NCBI GenBank assembly: GCA_028817015.1
Contig: JAPPQJ010000037.1
Coordinates: forward strand, 1-38,284
Source: Gammaproteobacteria bacterium
GTDB lineage: Bacteria > Pseudomonadota > Gammaproteobacteria > Arenicellales > Poriferihabitantaceae
Length of the DNA stretch: 38,284 bases
Direction of reading: 5' to 3'
Shown here: positions 1 through 9,152 of the stretch, one piece after another
Numbering within the stretch: the first letter of the stretch is position 1
How the letters are laid out: the number at the start of each line of letters is the position of its first letter
Position numbers and translations under genes: made by a program
The notes under the pieces: generated by a model
The model's input: only the letters and a program-made list of their open reading frames with translations
The model's database searches: none
Told to the model about the DNA's origin: nothing

Positions 1-1
1 T

Positions 2-3000
2 TTCACCGTGCGCATCTCCTCGCCCACCGGCGGCGGCGCGATTGTCGGCAGCGGGCTGACCGTCTCCGACACCGACGATTCGGCGCAGGCGACCATTTCC
101 GCCAGCGACCCGGTCCAAGTCAGCCTCGCCCGGCGCAGCGGCCAGAGCGGCGCGGTCATCGAGGGCAGCAACGCCGAGTTCACCGTGTCCCTGGTTCTCA
201 CCGCGGCCACCAGCACCGCCGCCACCGCCGCCAACCCCATCTGCGTAACTTTCCGCACCGAAATCACCGCCCAGCAGAATCCGTCCGGCATGGCAAACAC
301 CGCATCCAACGCCGATGTGGAAGTGCGCGACTGTGCCGGCATGACAGTCGCCGTCGTCGCCACCGGCCTGACCAACGACGGCGGCGTCATTATTCCGGCT
401 GGCCAATCCTCGGCCACCCTGCGCGTGCTGGCGCGATACGACGACATCGATGAAGGCATGACCGACGAGGAATTGACCGTCCAAATCTCCGCCGCCGCTT
501 TCCAACCGGCCCTCACCGGCGCCACCGCCCCGGTCATCGACACCAACCAGGAGACGGTGTCGGTCGACATCCAAAACACCAACGCCCTGCGCACCATCGC
601 CGCCGAAACCGTGACCGCGACCGTCAACGAAGACGAAACCGCGTTCCTGTTTCGCATCACCTTGAACGGCAACCCGCCGGTGAGTGCGTTCACCGTGCAA
701 TGGAGCGTGACCGACGAGGAAAACAACCCGTCCACCACCGCCGGCGGCCGGGTGACCGCCAGCCACGGCGCGGCCCACGAATTCAACGGCGGGCCCAGCG
801 GCAGCGTCACCTTCCCGGCCGGCGGCACCACACCGGTCAGTATGGATGTCCCGGTCACCGTGCGCAACGACGCCTACAACGAAGGCGCGGAAACCCTGAC
901 CCTGGCCGTCACCGACCCCTGCCCGGCCAGCGGCACCTGCGAAGTCGGCGGCCGCGAATCCACCGACCCGCAAGCCGCGCCGGCCCTGGCCTTGAGCCGC
1001 GCCACCTCCACGGTAAGCGTGGCCGCCAGCGACCCCATCGCCCTCAGCATCGCCGGCGGCCCCACCGCCCTGGTCGCCGGCCAGTTCGCCGAATACCCCC
1101 TCCACTTCGGCTGTGCCAACGGCGAGAGCGGTCCCGGCTGCACCGAGGTCATCCCGACCACCGACTTAACCGTCCCGCTCACCGTCACCGTCGGCGGCAC
1201 CGCCGTAACCGTCCCGGCCCGCGTGGTCGCCCGCGGCTCCCGCACCTTCACCCTCACCGCCGCCGAAATCAACATGGGCGGCGAAAACCACGGCGAAACC
1301 CTGTCCGTAACCCCCGGCACCCCCACCAGCCTGCCCGGCGACGCCACCGCCACCGTCGCCACCGGCACAACCGCCACCGCAACCGCGGTCATGGGCTGGA
1401 CCGTCACCCTGTCCGCGAACCGCACCAGCGCGCCGGAAGGCAGCACCTTCGAGTTCACCCTCACCCTGAACGGCGCGGCGTCCGAACTGGCCGGCGGCGG
1501 CATCAGCGTGCCGTGGGCGATAACCGGCGCCGGCGACAACGCCGTTCGCGTGGATGGCGACGACTTCGAGGGTGCGCGCAGCGGCACGGTGGAATTCACC
1601 CCGGTCTCCCCGGTGAGGCAGACGGTCAGCGTGGTCACTGCGCGCAACGACGACAACAACCCGGACTCCGACACCGAGATGTTCGCCTTCACCATCGGCG
1701 CGCTGACCGGCGGCGACGCCGCGCGCGCCGACATCGTCGGCGAGGACGCGCAGGGCATGTTCGCCCTCACCGCCACCATCGGCCCGCCGGTGGATGAGGA
1801 TGTCGCGGCCCTGAACCGCGTCATCATGCCCGAGGTCGCGCGCGCGATTGCCGACTCGCAGATGCAGGCGGTTTCCGGCCGGTTGCGCGGCGGTTTTGGT
1901 GGTGGCGCGGCGTTGGCGATGAACCTCGGCGGGCAATCCTCGCTGTCCGCGCTGGCGGCGCAGAACCTCCAAGCGCTGGCGGACGATGCGGTCGACTGGA
2001 AACGGATGGCGGACAACTCGGCGTTCCAAATGCCGCTTGGAGTCGGCGGCGGCGGCGGTGCGGCCGGCACTTTCTGGGGCGGCGGCGAATTCCGCGGCAT
2101 CGGCGGCGAGAGCGGCAGCACCAAGTGGGACGGCGATTTGTTCAGCGCCCACTTGGGATTCGACGCGCGGCTGAGCGCGGGCTTGCTCGGCGGGTTGCTG
2201 CTTTCATACAGCGAGGCGGCCATCGAGGATTATTCGCGCATCGACACCACGCGCAGCGGCCGCCCGGCCGTGAAAGGCGACTGGTTGCTGGAGATGACCA
2301 GTTTGAGCCCGTATCTCGGCTGGCGCGGCGACAGCGGCGTGGAAGGCTGGGCGCTGGCCAGTTACGGCAGCGGCGATTTGGACATCGAGGAGCGCGGCGG
2401 GCGGCGGGCCAGCGATGTGACCCTGCAAACCATCGGCGTTGGCATCAGCGGTGCGGTGTCGAAGGCCGGGGACCGCGAGTTGCGCGTGAAGGCCGATGTG
2501 TTCGCCACCCGCGCCGAGGTGGACGACAGCAAAACCGTCAGCGGCGACCAACTCGGCACCATTCTCGGCGATGAGTTGAGCGCCAGCCGCGTGCGCGTGC
2601 TGCTGGATTTGCGCCACACCCGCGCACTGGCCGGCGGCGCCAGTTTGGATTCCAGCGGCGAGTTCGGCGCCCGATACGACAACGGCGACGGCCGCACCGG
2701 TGGCGGCTTGGAGTTGGGCGGCGGCATGAAATACCGCAACGCGGCCCTCGGCCTGACGCTGGAAGGGCGCACCCGCGGCTTAATCGGCCACAGCGCCGAC
2801 TACGACGACTGGGGCATCAGTGGCGCCGTGAAACTGGAAGCGGGCGCAGACGGCCAGGGCCTGTCGTTGTCGCTAAGCCCCGCCTACGGTAACACCGCCG
2901 GCGGCTCGCAGGCGATATGGGACGGCGGGCTGTTCAGTAACGGCGCCGGCGATGACGCCGCGCCTGAACTGCGCGCGCGCATGGATGTCAAGGCCGGCTA

Positions 3001-3202
3001 CGGCGTCAAGGCGTTCGCCGGCACCGGCCTGCTGACGCCGTATAGCGGCGTATCGTTCGGCGACGGCCAGCGCAGTTACCGCCTCGGCGTGGAATGGAAT
3101 TCCGGCGAGCGCCTGCGCCTGAAACTAAGCGGCGAGCGCCTGGAAACCGACGACACCGCGACCACCCACGGCATCCTGTTCAAGGGCGAGATGTGGTTTT
3201 GA
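2..3202 (+). CDS. Autotransporter-type outer-membrane protein, C-terminal part (5' end outside window)
   Basis: The frame is open to the left edge, so the true start lies outside the window; the GTG at 8 is only the first possible start codon inside it. The first ~1.8 kb encodes a beta-rich passenger made of repeated modules that open with motifs such as EGSNAEFTVSL, NEDETAFLFRITLNG and APEGSTFEFTLTLNG. These resemble Calx-beta-like extracellular modules. A short helical stretch at about nt 1790-1900 (VIMPEVARAIADSQMQAV) and a Gly-rich linker lead into a beta-barrel at about nt 2060-3202 with alternating hydrophobic strands. The protein ends in EMWF, the terminal aromatic residue expected for BAM-dependent outer-membrane insertion. 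By family logic the barrel anchors or secretes the passenger at the cell surface. Ligand and function are unknown. The barrel call is firm; the Calx-beta label is inferred from pattern only. Confidence 0.8.
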   Translation, partial: FTVRISSPTGGGAIVGSGLTVSDTDDSAQATISASDPVQVSLARRSGQSGAVIEGSNAEFTVSLVLTAATSTAATAANPICVTFRTEITAQQNPSGMANTASNADVEVRDCAGMTVAVVATGLTNDGGVIIPAGQSSATLRVLARYDDIDEGMTDEELTVQISAAAFQPALTGATAPVIDTNQETVSVDIQNTNALRTIAAETVTATVNEDETAFLFRITLNGNPPVSAFTVQWSVTDEENNPSTTAGGRVTASHGAAHEFNGGPSGSVTFPAGGTTPVSMDVPVTVRNDAYNEGAETLTLAVTDPCPASGTCEVGGRESTDPQAAPALALSRATSTVSVAASDPIALSIAGGPTALVAGQFAEYPLHFGCANGESGPGCTEVIPTTDLTVPLTVTVGGTAVTVPARVVARGSRTFTLTAAEINMGGENHGETLSVTPGTPTSLPGDATATVATGTTATATAVMGWTVTLSANRTSAPEGSTFEFTLTLNGAASELAGGGISVPWAITGAGDNAVRVDGDDFEGARSGTVEFTPVSPVRQTVSVVTARNDDNNPDSDTEMFAFTIGALTGGDAARADIVGEDAQGMFALTATIGPPVDEDVAALNRVIMPEVARAIADSQMQAVSGRLRGGFGGGAALAMNLGGQSSLSALAAQNLQALADDAVDWKRMADNSAFQMPLGVGGGGGAAGTFWGGGEFRGIGGESGSTKWDGDLFSAHLGFDARLSAGLLGGLLLSYSEAAIEDYSRIDTTRSGRPAVKGDWLLEMTSLSPYLGWRGDSGVEGWALASYGSGDLDIEERGGRRASDVTLQTIGVGISGAVSKAGDRELRVKADVFATRAEVDDSKTVSGDQLGTILGDELSASRVRVLLDLRHTRALAGGASLDSSGEFGARYDNGDGRTGGGLELGGGMKYRNAALGLTLEGRTRGLIGHSADYDDWGISGAVKLEAGADGQGLSLSLSPAYGNTAGGSQAIWDGGLFSNGAGDDAAPELRARMDVKAGYGVKAFAGTGLLTPYSGVSFGDGQRSYRLGVEWNSGERLRLKLSGERLETDDTATTHGILFKGEMWF

Positions 3203-3249
3203 AGCCCGGCCGGTGCTTAACTCCTTTACCGCCACGCCGGCGAGTGGGC

Positions 3250-3303
3250 GGGCGTGGGGATGCCCTTCCACCAGGGCACCCCTGCATATTCTCCCCCACG
3301 CCC
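3250..3303 (+). other. Two mutually exclusive stem-loops between the autotransporter gene and rnr
   Basis: Stem A pairs 3256-3259 plus 3261-3266 with 3273-3282: ten pairs, one bulged A at 3260, and loop TCCACC. Stem B pairs GGGCGTGGGG (3250-3259) with CCCCACGCCC (3294-3303), ten perfect pairs. Both use the GGGG at 3256-3259, so only one can form at a time. Neither is followed by a T-run, so a classical intrinsic terminator is not supported. The element ends 9 nt before the rnr start codon and may act in termination, 3'-end protection or control of rnr translation; this is inference. Confidence 0.4.
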
Positions 3304-3312
3304 CCGGCTTGA

Positions 3313-5691
3313 ATGTCAGAGCATCGCTCTTCGCCGCGGCGGCAGTCGGCGGATGAGCCGCCGCCCCGCGGCTGGCGGGCGGCCGGCGATTCGCGGGTGG
3401 CGGTGCCGGGGCGCATGCTGCTGCTGGAATTCCTCGCCGACAGCAAATGCCCGGTGGCGCCGGCGCGGATTCGCGCGCACTTTAACCTCAACCGCCGGGC
3501 GGCCGCCGAGGCCGTGGCCGGGCGCTTGGAGCGCATGCGCGCCGCCGGCCTGGTGCTGAAAGACCGCAAGGGGCGCTACGCGCTGCCGCGCGAGATGGAT
3601 ATCGTGGCCGGGCGGGTCAGCGGCCACGCCAACGGCTACGGCTTTGTCATCCCCGACGACGCCTCCGGCGATTTGTTTCTGCACCACCGCCAGATGCGCA
3701 AGGTGTTGCACGGCGACCGCGTCCTCGCCCGCGTGAAAAACATCGACTCGCGCGGGCGCAAGGAGGGCGTCGTGGTCGAGGTGATGGTGGACCCGCAGCG
3801 CGAAATCATCGGCCATTTTCATCTGGAAAGCGGCATCGGCTTCGTCGAGCCGGACGACTCGCGATTCGCCCGCGACCTCACCATTCCCGCCGAGCGCCGC
3901 CACGCCGCCGAAGACGGCGACATCGTCGCCGCCCGCGTCATCCGCCACCCGGCCGAGCACCATCACGCGGTCGGCGAGGTGGTCGAGGTGCTCGGCCGCC
4001 AACTGCAGCCGGGCATGGAGACCGACATCGCCATTCGCAAGCACGGCATCCCCGGCGACTGGCCCGGTGAAGTGCGCGCCGAACTGGACGCGATGAAGGG
4101 AGCATTGCAAGGCGTCAAACCCGACCGCGACCGCGATGCCAAAAGCCGGCGCGACCTCCGCGACTTGCCGCTGGTGACCATAGACGGCGAAGACGCGCGC
4201 GATTTTGACGACGCGGTGTATGGCGAGCCGATTTCCGGCGGTGCCGATGGCGGCGGCTGGCGTCTGGTGGTGGCGATTGCCGATGTCGGCCATTATGTGC
4301 GCGCCGGCACGGCCCTCGACCGCGAAGCGTTGAAGCGCGGCAACTCGGTGTATTTCCCGAGCCGCGTGGTGCCGATGTTGCCGCCGGAATTGTCCAACGG
4401 CATCTGCTCGCTGAACCCTTTTGAGGACCGCTACTGCATGGTCTGCGACATGCGCCTGAACGCGCGCGGCGAAATAACCGCCTACCGGTTCTATCCGGGG
4501 CTGATGCACTCCCGGGCGCGGCTGACCTACCGCGCGGTTCACGACATCGTGGCGCGCCGCACCACCGCCGCGCGCCGCCGGTGGAAAGCGGTGGCGCCGC
4601 ATCTCGACCACCTGCGCGAAATCGCCCGCGCCCTCGGCGCGCAGCGCAAAAAACGCGGCAGCATCGACTTCGATTTCCCCGAGGCCTTCATTGAGTTCGA
4701 CAGCGGGCAGAAAATCCGCCGCATCGCCCGGCGCGAGCGCACCGCCGCGCACCGCCTCATCGAGGAATGCATGTTGGCGGCCAATGGGTGCGCGGCACGC
4801 TTTTTGCAGGAGCGCCCGGGGCACGCCGCGATTTACCGCAACCACCACGGGCCGAGCGCCGATTCGTTAGTGGAGTTGCGCCGCTTTCTGAGCGGACTGG
4901 GGTTGACCCTGGGCGGCGGCGACGCGCCGCAGGCCGCCCACTACGCGGCATTGGTGAGCGAGGTGGCGGGGCGGAGCGAGGTCGCGCCGGTGGTGCAGAT
5001 GTTGCTGTTGCGAAGTTTGAGCCAGGCCGAATACGCGGCCGGGTCGGCCGGGCATTTCGCGCTCGCCTGCCCGGTCTATACCCACTTCACCTCGCCCATT
5101 CGCCGATACGCCGACTTGGTGGTGCACCGGCAAATTCGCCGGTTGCTGGGCGCCGGCAAATCGCGCCAGCCGGTCGCGCCGACCGGCGTCAGTTTAGAAA
5201 AAATCGCCGAGCAATGCTCGTTCACCGAGCGGCGTGCAGAGGACGCCAGCCGCGATGTGCTGGCGTGGCTGAAGGCGGAGTTCATGCAGGACAAAATCGG
5301 CGAGGTGTTCGACGGCGTGGTTTCCGGAGTGGCGGAATTCGGCGTGTTCGTGCAGTTGAACGACCTGTTCATCGACGGCCTGGTGCATGTCACCGGACTG
5401 GGCGACGACTACTATCATTTCGACCCGCTGCGTTTCCAACTCACCGGCCAGCGCACCGCCCGCAAATTCCGACTCGGCGACCCCCTGCGCGTCAGCATCG
5501 CCGCGGTCAGTCTGGAAAACGCCAAAATCGATTTCGAGTTGTGCGCCGACGATAACCGCCCGGCACCGGCGGCAAAAAAACGCCGCAAACACCGCAGTGC
5601 AAAAAATCCGCCGGGAGCGGATTTAGGCGCCAGCCCGAAGGGTTTGTATCAGGATGATACGAATAAAAGCAAAAAACGGCCGGCGCGCTGA
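3313..5691 (+). CDS. rnr: Ribonuclease R (3'-5' exoribonuclease)
   Basis: 792 residues, close to the ~813 of E. coli RNase R. This enzyme degrades structured RNA processively from the 3' end in mRNA and rRNA quality control. The domain order is typical: a winged-helix region at about 28-90, cold-shock domains at about 95-230 (HANGYGFVIPDD, ESGIGFVEPDD), the RNB catalytic core from about 285 with TIDGEDARDFDDAV at 289-302 carrying the metal-binding aspartates, an S1 domain at about 660-735 (GEVFDGVVSGVAEFGVFV), and a Lys/Arg-rich tail. ATG 3313 was chosen because it precedes the winged helix by about 28 residues, as in the family; no good Shine-Dalgarno is visible. It ends 4 nt before the preferred rlmB start, so the two are very likely co-transcribed, an arrangement common in gammaproteobacteria. 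Confidence 0.96.
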   Translation: MSEHRSSPRRQSADEPPPRGWRAAGDSRVAVPGRMLLLEFLADSKCPVAPARIRAHFNLNRRAAAEAVAGRLERMRAAGLVLKDRKGRYALPREMDIVAGRVSGHANGYGFVIPDDASGDLFLHHRQMRKVLHGDRVLARVKNIDSRGRKEGVVVEVMVDPQREIIGHFHLESGIGFVEPDDSRFARDLTIPAERRHAAEDGDIVAARVIRHPAEHHHAVGEVVEVLGRQLQPGMETDIAIRKHGIPGDWPGEVRAELDAMKGALQGVKPDRDRDAKSRRDLRDLPLVTIDGEDARDFDDAVYGEPISGGADGGGWRLVVAIADVGHYVRAGTALDREALKRGNSVYFPSRVVPMLPPELSNGICSLNPFEDRYCMVCDMRLNARGEITAYRFYPGLMHSRARLTYRAVHDIVARRTTAARRRWKAVAPHLDHLREIARALGAQRKKRGSIDFDFPEAFIEFDSGQKIRRIARRERTAAHRLIEECMLAANGCAARFLQERPGHAAIYRNHHGPSADSLVELRRFLSGLGLTLGGGDAPQAAHYAALVSEVAGRSEVAPVVQMLLLRSLSQAEYAAGSAGHFALACPVYTHFTSPIRRYADLVVHRQIRRLLGAGKSRQPVAPTGVSLEKIAEQCSFTERRAEDASRDVLAWLKAEFMQDKIGEVFDGVVSGVAEFGVFVQLNDLFIDGLVHVTGLGDDYYHFDPLRFQLTGQRTARKFRLGDPLRVSIAAVSLENAKIDFELCADDNRPAPAAKKRRKHRSAKNPPGADLGASPKGLYQDDTNKSKKRPAR

Positions 5692-5695
5692 GGGC

Positions 5696-6484
5696 ATGGG
5701 GGGCTTCGAATCCACTGAAAGCGCCGGGGGCGTCGAGCAAATCGTCTGCGGTTTTCATGCGGTTGAGGCGTGGCTGGCGAGGGAGCCGGCGGCGGTGGTG
5801 GAGGTGGTGGTTGACCGGCGGCGGGGCGATGGGCGGGGGGCGCGACTGCGGCGCGAGGTGGCGCGCGCGGGGGTGGCGGTTCGCCTGGCGGAGCGCGCGG
5901 AACTGGATGAACTGGCGCGCGCGGTCAAGCATCAGGGGGTGGTCGCGCGGGTGCGGCGGGCGGCTTCCGGCGACCCCGGGCAAACCGGCCAGGCCGGGCT
6001 CAATCGCTTGCTGGACGCACTGGACGGCCCGCCGCTGCTGCTGATTCTCGACCGCGTTCAGGACCCGCACAACCTCGGCGCCTGCCTGCGCACCGCCGAT
6101 GGCGCGGGCGCGGATGCGGTGGTTGTGCCGAAGGGCGGCGCGTGCCCGGTGACCCCGGCGGTGACCCGCGTGGCCGCCGGCGCAGCCGGGCGGTTGCCGG
6201 TGTTCCGGGTGTCCAACCTGGCGCGCACCATGGAGGGTCTGCAACAGCGCGGCATCTGGATTACCGGCGGCGATGCGGCCGCCGGGCGCACGCTGTATGA
6301 GGTGGACCTGGGCGCCGCCGCCGCCATCGTGGTCGGCGCCGAAGACCGCGGCCTGCGCCGCCTGACCCGGCAGCATTGCGACCAACTGGCGCGCATTCCA
6401 CTGGCCGGGAGCGTTTCCAGTTTGAATGTGTCGGTGGCCGCCGGGGTGTTTTTGTTTGAGGCGCTCAGGCAACGGCGGCGCTGA
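5696..6484 (+). CDS. rlmB: 23S rRNA (guanosine-2'-O-)-methyltransferase RlmB
   Basis: SpoU/TrmH-family (SPOUT) methyltransferase that methylates the 2'-O of G2251 in the 23S rRNA P-loop. The N-terminal substrate-binding domain starts at IVCGFHAVEAWL. The trefoil-knot catalytic domain shows motif 1 (DRVQDPHNLGACLRTAD), motif 2 (IVVGAEDRGLRRLTRQHCD) and motif 3 (IPLAGSVSSLNVSVAAG), all nearly identical to E. coli RlmB. I prefer the start at 5696 (262 residues, AGGG just upstream, 4 nt after the rnr stop). An upstream in-frame ATG at 5654 would add 14 residues without family counterpart and overlap rnr by 38 nt. Function is very secure; the start is less so. Confidence 0.95.
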   Translation: MGGFESTESAGGVEQIVCGFHAVEAWLAREPAAVVEVVVDRRRGDGRGARLRREVARAGVAVRLAERAELDELARAVKHQGVVARVRRAASGDPGQTGQAGLNRLLDALDGPPLLLILDRVQDPHNLGACLRTADGAGADAVVVPKGGACPVTPAVTRVAAGAAGRLPVFRVSNLARTMEGLQQRGIWITGGDAAAGRTLYEVDLGAAAAIVVGAEDRGLRRLTRQHCDQLARIPLAGSVSSLNVSVAAGVFLFEALRQRRR

Positions 6485-6496
6485 GCAACCCCGTTA

Positions 6497-6513
6497 TCCC
6501 CCCATTGGGGGGA
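6497..6513. terminator. Short GC-only hairpin between convergent rlmB and msrAB
   Basis: TCCCCCC (6497-6503), loop ATT, GGGGGGA (6507-6513) form a perfect 7-bp stem in the 57-nt gap between two convergent genes. The place fits a bidirectional terminator, but no T-run follows on either strand. Confidence 0.3.
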
Positions 6514-6541
6514 GATGCCGGCAGGGGATCCTGTGGCGGCG

Positions 6542-7729
6542 TTACTCAAACAGCGCCGTGTATTCGCCGTAGCCCTCTTCCTGCAGTTGGCTGGCGGCCA
6601 CGAAACGCAGCGAGGCCGAGTTGATGCAGTAGCGCAGCCCGGTCGGCGCCGGGCCGTCGTTGAACACATGGCCGAGGTGCGAGTCGCCGTATTTGCTGCG
6701 CACTTCAATGCGCGGGAACACCAGTTTGTAGTCGTTTTTCTCGACGATGAATTGCTCGTCTATGGGCCGGGTGAAACTGGGCCAGCCGGTGCCGGAGCGG
6801 TATTTGTCGGTGGACGAGAACAGCGGCTCCCCGGACACGATATCGACATAGATTCCGGGCCTTTTGTGGTTCCAGAATTCGTTGCGAAACGGCGGCTCGG
6901 TGCCGTCGTGCTGGGTTACCCGATACTGTATTTCGTTCAGTTTGCTCTTAATCTCGCCGTCATCCGGGCGGCGGTATGGGGTGTGCAGGGGGTCGGCGTT
7001 GTTGACGCCGCCGGCGCTGCCGGTTTCCATGTCTTCCCGATAAGCGGTGTGCAAGTCCTCGCCCCAGACTTTTTGCAGGAACTGGTCGCGCCCCGAGCCG
7101 TGCCGGTAGATTTTGTAGCGATACGGGTTGGTCTTGTAGTAGTCCTGGTGATAGTGCTCGGCTTCGTAGAATGTTTGCGCCGGGGCGATCTCAATGGTAA
7201 TCGGGCGGTCGAAGCGGCCCGACTGCTCCAGTCGGTCGCGGGATTCGACGGCCAGGGTTTTTTCCCGCTCGTTGTGGTAGTAGATGGCCGGTCGATACAT
7301 GCTGCCACGGTCAACGAACTGCCCATCCGAGTCGGTCGGGTCGATTTCCCGCCACAGATAATGCAACAGGGCCGGGTAGGAAATGCGGGCGGGGTCGTAA
7401 TAGATTTGCACCGCCTCGGTGTGCCCGGTGCCACCGCCGCCGACCTGCTGATAGGTGGGGTTCTCGACATGCCCGCCGGTGTAGCCGGAGACCACCTCGC
7501 TGACCCCGTCGAGTTTCTCAAAGGCGGATTCCACGCACCAGAAACAGCCGCCGGCGAAGGTGGCGACCGACAGGGAGGAGTCGGCATTGGCGGCTTGGGC
7601 GGCGCCGGCCTGGGCGTCTCGTATCGCCGCGTAGTCGGGCCTTTCCCAAAGCAGAAAGGACAGAAAGGAAACCACGGCTATCGCAGCCATTCCGGCAACG
7701 GCGACGCCGGTCATCGACATTCGTTTCAT
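6542..7729 (-). CDS. msrAB: Membrane-anchored MsrA-MsrB fusion, peptide methionine sulfoxide reductase
   Basis: 395 residues. Residues 1-~28 form a signal-anchor helix ([20 protein letters not shown]), so the enzyme probably faces the periplasm. The MsrA domain comes next, with catalytic motif [13 protein letters not shown], and reduces the S-sulfoxide. The MsrB domain follows ([16 protein letters not shown], catalytic Cys in [11 protein letters not shown]) and reduces the R-sulfoxide. No CXXC zinc pairs are visible in the MsrB part, as in the zinc-less subgroup. The start at 7729 is supported by GGGAG 8 nt upstream; ATGs at 7744 and 7789 lie outside the anchor and lack such a site. No thioredoxin-like domain is fused, unlike PilB, so an outside reductant is needed. 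It is divergent from pdxJ with 159 nt between the two starts. Confidence 0.93.
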   Translation of the reverse strand: MKRMSMTGVAVAGMAAIAVVSFLSFLLWERPDYAAIRDAQAGAAQAANADSSLSVATFAGGCFWCVESAFEKLDGVSEVVSGYTGGHVENPTYQQVGGGGTGHTEAVQIYYDPARISYPALLHYLWREIDPTDSDGQFVDRGSMYRPAIYYHNEREKTLAVESRDRLEQSGRFDRPITIEIAPAQTFYEAEHYHQDYYKTNPYRYKIYRHGSGRDQFLQKVWGEDLHTAYREDMETGSAGGVNNADPLHTPYRRPDDGEIKSKLNEIQYRVTQHDGTEPPFRNEFWNHKRPGIYVDIVSGEPLFSSTDKYRSGTGWPSFTRPIDEQFIVEKNDYKLVFPRIEVRSKYGDSHLGHVFNDGPAPTGLRYCINSASLRFVAASQLQEEGYGEYTALFE

Positions 7730-7888
7730 TTTCGAATCTCCCATTTTGGTGATGAGGGATAGAGTCGCGATTCCCGGTGAGAGTTCCACCGATTTGCGCC
7801 GGCGGCCCGCATTTTAGCGGATAATTGCGCCGCTTTGGGTTACATTTCGGCAACCGCAATCCATCCAGGACCATCCACGAGGCATCCA

Positions 7889-8656
7889 ATGGCGGCGATT
7901 CGGCCAATTTATTTGGGGGTCAATGTTGACCATGTGGCCACCATTCGCCGGGCGCGGGGCACTGCATACCCGGACCCGGTGGAGATGGCGCTGCAGGCCG
8001 AGGAGGCCGGCGCCGACGGCATCACCATGCACCTGCGCGAAGACCGCCGCCATGTGGTCGATGCCGATCTTGAGCGCATGGCCGGGTGCACCCGCACCAA
8101 ACTTAACATGGAAATGGCGGCCACCGATGAAATGCGCGACATCGCGCTGCGCATCAGGCCCGCCGACGCCTGCATCGTGCCCGAGCGCCGCGCCGAGTTG
8201 ACCACCGAAGGCGGGCTTGATGTGGTGCGCCACCGGGCCCGCATCGCCGACCTGGTCGCGGCTTTCAACGACGCCGGCATCCGCACCTCGCTGTTCATCG
8301 ACCCGCACCAGCGGCAGATTGAAGCCAGCCGCGAGGCCGGCGCGCCGGTTATCGAATTGCACACCGGGGGATACGCGGAAGCGGCCGGGGCGGCCAACGA
8401 CCCGGCGAGCACCAGGCGGGAATTGGAGGCGCTGAGCGCCGCCGCCCGATACGCCGGCGAGTTGGGCCTGGTGGTCAACGCCGGACACGGTCTGCACTAC
8501 GCCAACACCCGGGCGGTTGCGGCGCTCCCCGAGATTAACGAGTTGAACATCGGTCATGCCATTGTGGCGCGGGCCCTGGCGGTGGGGTTTGCCCGGGCGG
8601 TCGGCGAGATGAAGCGCCTGATCTGCGATGCGCGGGGCCGGCAGGGGGAAGGGTAG
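7889..8656 (+). CDS. pdxJ: Pyridoxine 5'-phosphate synthase PdxJ
   Basis: 255 residues, TIM barrel. It condenses 1-deoxyxylulose 5-phosphate with 3-amino-2-oxopropyl phosphate to pyridoxine 5'-phosphate in the DXP-dependent vitamin B6 pathway. Characteristic stretches are [44 protein letters not shown] and [13 protein letters not shown], all closely matching E. coli PdxJ. The start at 7889 has GAGG at 7879-7882 with 6 nt spacing; an in-frame ATG 18 codons upstream adds residues with no family match. The usual neighbours recO and acpS are absent here, so the gene stands alone, and its 3' end is only 9 nt from the convergent Mth938-like gene. Confidence 0.97.
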   Translation: MAAIRPIYLGVNVDHVATIRRARGTAYPDPVEMALQAEEAGADGITMHLREDRRHVVDADLERMAGCTRTKLNMEMAATDEMRDIALRIRPADACIVPERRAELTTEGGLDVVRHRARIADLVAAFNDAGIRTSLFIDPHQRQIEASREAGAPVIELHTGGYAEAAGAANDPASTRRELEALSAAARYAGELGLVVNAGHGLHYANTRAVAALPEINELNIGHAIVARALAVGFARAVGEMKRLICDARGRQGEG

Positions 8657-8665
8657 GCGGTGCGC

Positions 8666-9076
8666 TTAGGCGATCAACGCCGCCACCGCTTTGCGGCCGT
8701 CGCCGGCCAGGATGTTGTAGGTGCGGCAGGCGGCGCCGGTGTCCATCACTTCCAGGCCGATGCGTTGCCGCATCAGCGGGCGGGTCAGGGCGCCTTGCAC
8801 CAGGGCGGCGCGCGTGCCGGTGCCGAGGACCACCACCTCGGCGCCGAGGCCGGCGAGGCGCTCAAAATGCGGGACGCTTAACGCCGAAACCTCATCGACA
8901 TCCCACAATTCCACCGCCCGGGGGGTTAGAATCAAACTTTGCCGATACCAGTCGCCGGCGATTTTGATATGGTAGCGCCGGGCGCGCTGCGCGTCATCGG
9001 CGGCGTGCTCCGGCCGCCCGAGGACGCAGGAATGCACCAACAGGCAATCCGGTCGATTGTTGAGGTGAAGTTTCAT
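8666..9076 (-). CDS. Mth938-like / DUF498 family protein
   Basis: 136 residues. The C-terminal segment GLEVMDTGAACRTYNIL, preceded by VVVLGTGTR, is typical of the Mth938-like (DUF498) fold, which also includes mitochondrial NDUFAF3. The biochemical role in bacteria is not established; the mitochondrial relative helps assemble complex I. ATG 9076 was chosen because it is the last Met before the conserved region and gives a usual family length; the upstream sequence is GC-rich without a clear ribosome site. It is divergent from hom (76 nt between starts) and convergent with pdxJ. The family call is good; function is unknown. Confidence 0.82.
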   Translation of the reverse strand: MKLHLNNRPDCLLVHSCVLGRPEHAADDAQRARRYHIKIAGDWYRQSLILTPRAVELWDVDEVSALSVPHFERLAGLGAEVVVLGTGTRAALVQGALTRPLMRQRIGLEVMDTGAACRTYNILAGDGRKAVAALIA

Positions 9077-9093
9077 AAAATCGCCGCCCCGCG

Positions 9094-9120
9094 CTGACCC
9101 TGATGGCGCCATCTTATAAC
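9094..9120 (+). promoter_or_regulatory. Possible hom promoter with a perfect 12-bp palindrome in the spacer
   Basis: CTGACC (9094-9099) and TATAAC (9115-9120) are spaced by 15 nt, slightly short for sigma-70. The spacer contains GATGGCGCCATC (9102-9113), a perfect 12-bp palindrome and hence a plausible operator. It lies in the 76-nt divergent gap between hom and the Mth938-like gene. Promoter and operator roles are inferred. Confidence 0.35.
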
Positions 9121-9152
9121 ACCGATTTTCGCAATAGCACGGTTTTTTAGCA

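Noticed and set aside
874-2223. Long antisense open frame (449 codons) opposite the autotransporter gene
   Set aside because: Its composition (Ser/Pro/Ala/Arg-rich, no domain) is that of a codon-bias shadow in GC-rich DNA; the plus-strand barrel protein explains the region.
3316-4848. 510-codon antisense open frame opposite rnr
   Set aside because: Low-complexity His/Ala/Arg-rich translation without family match, wholly covered by the secure rnr reading frame.
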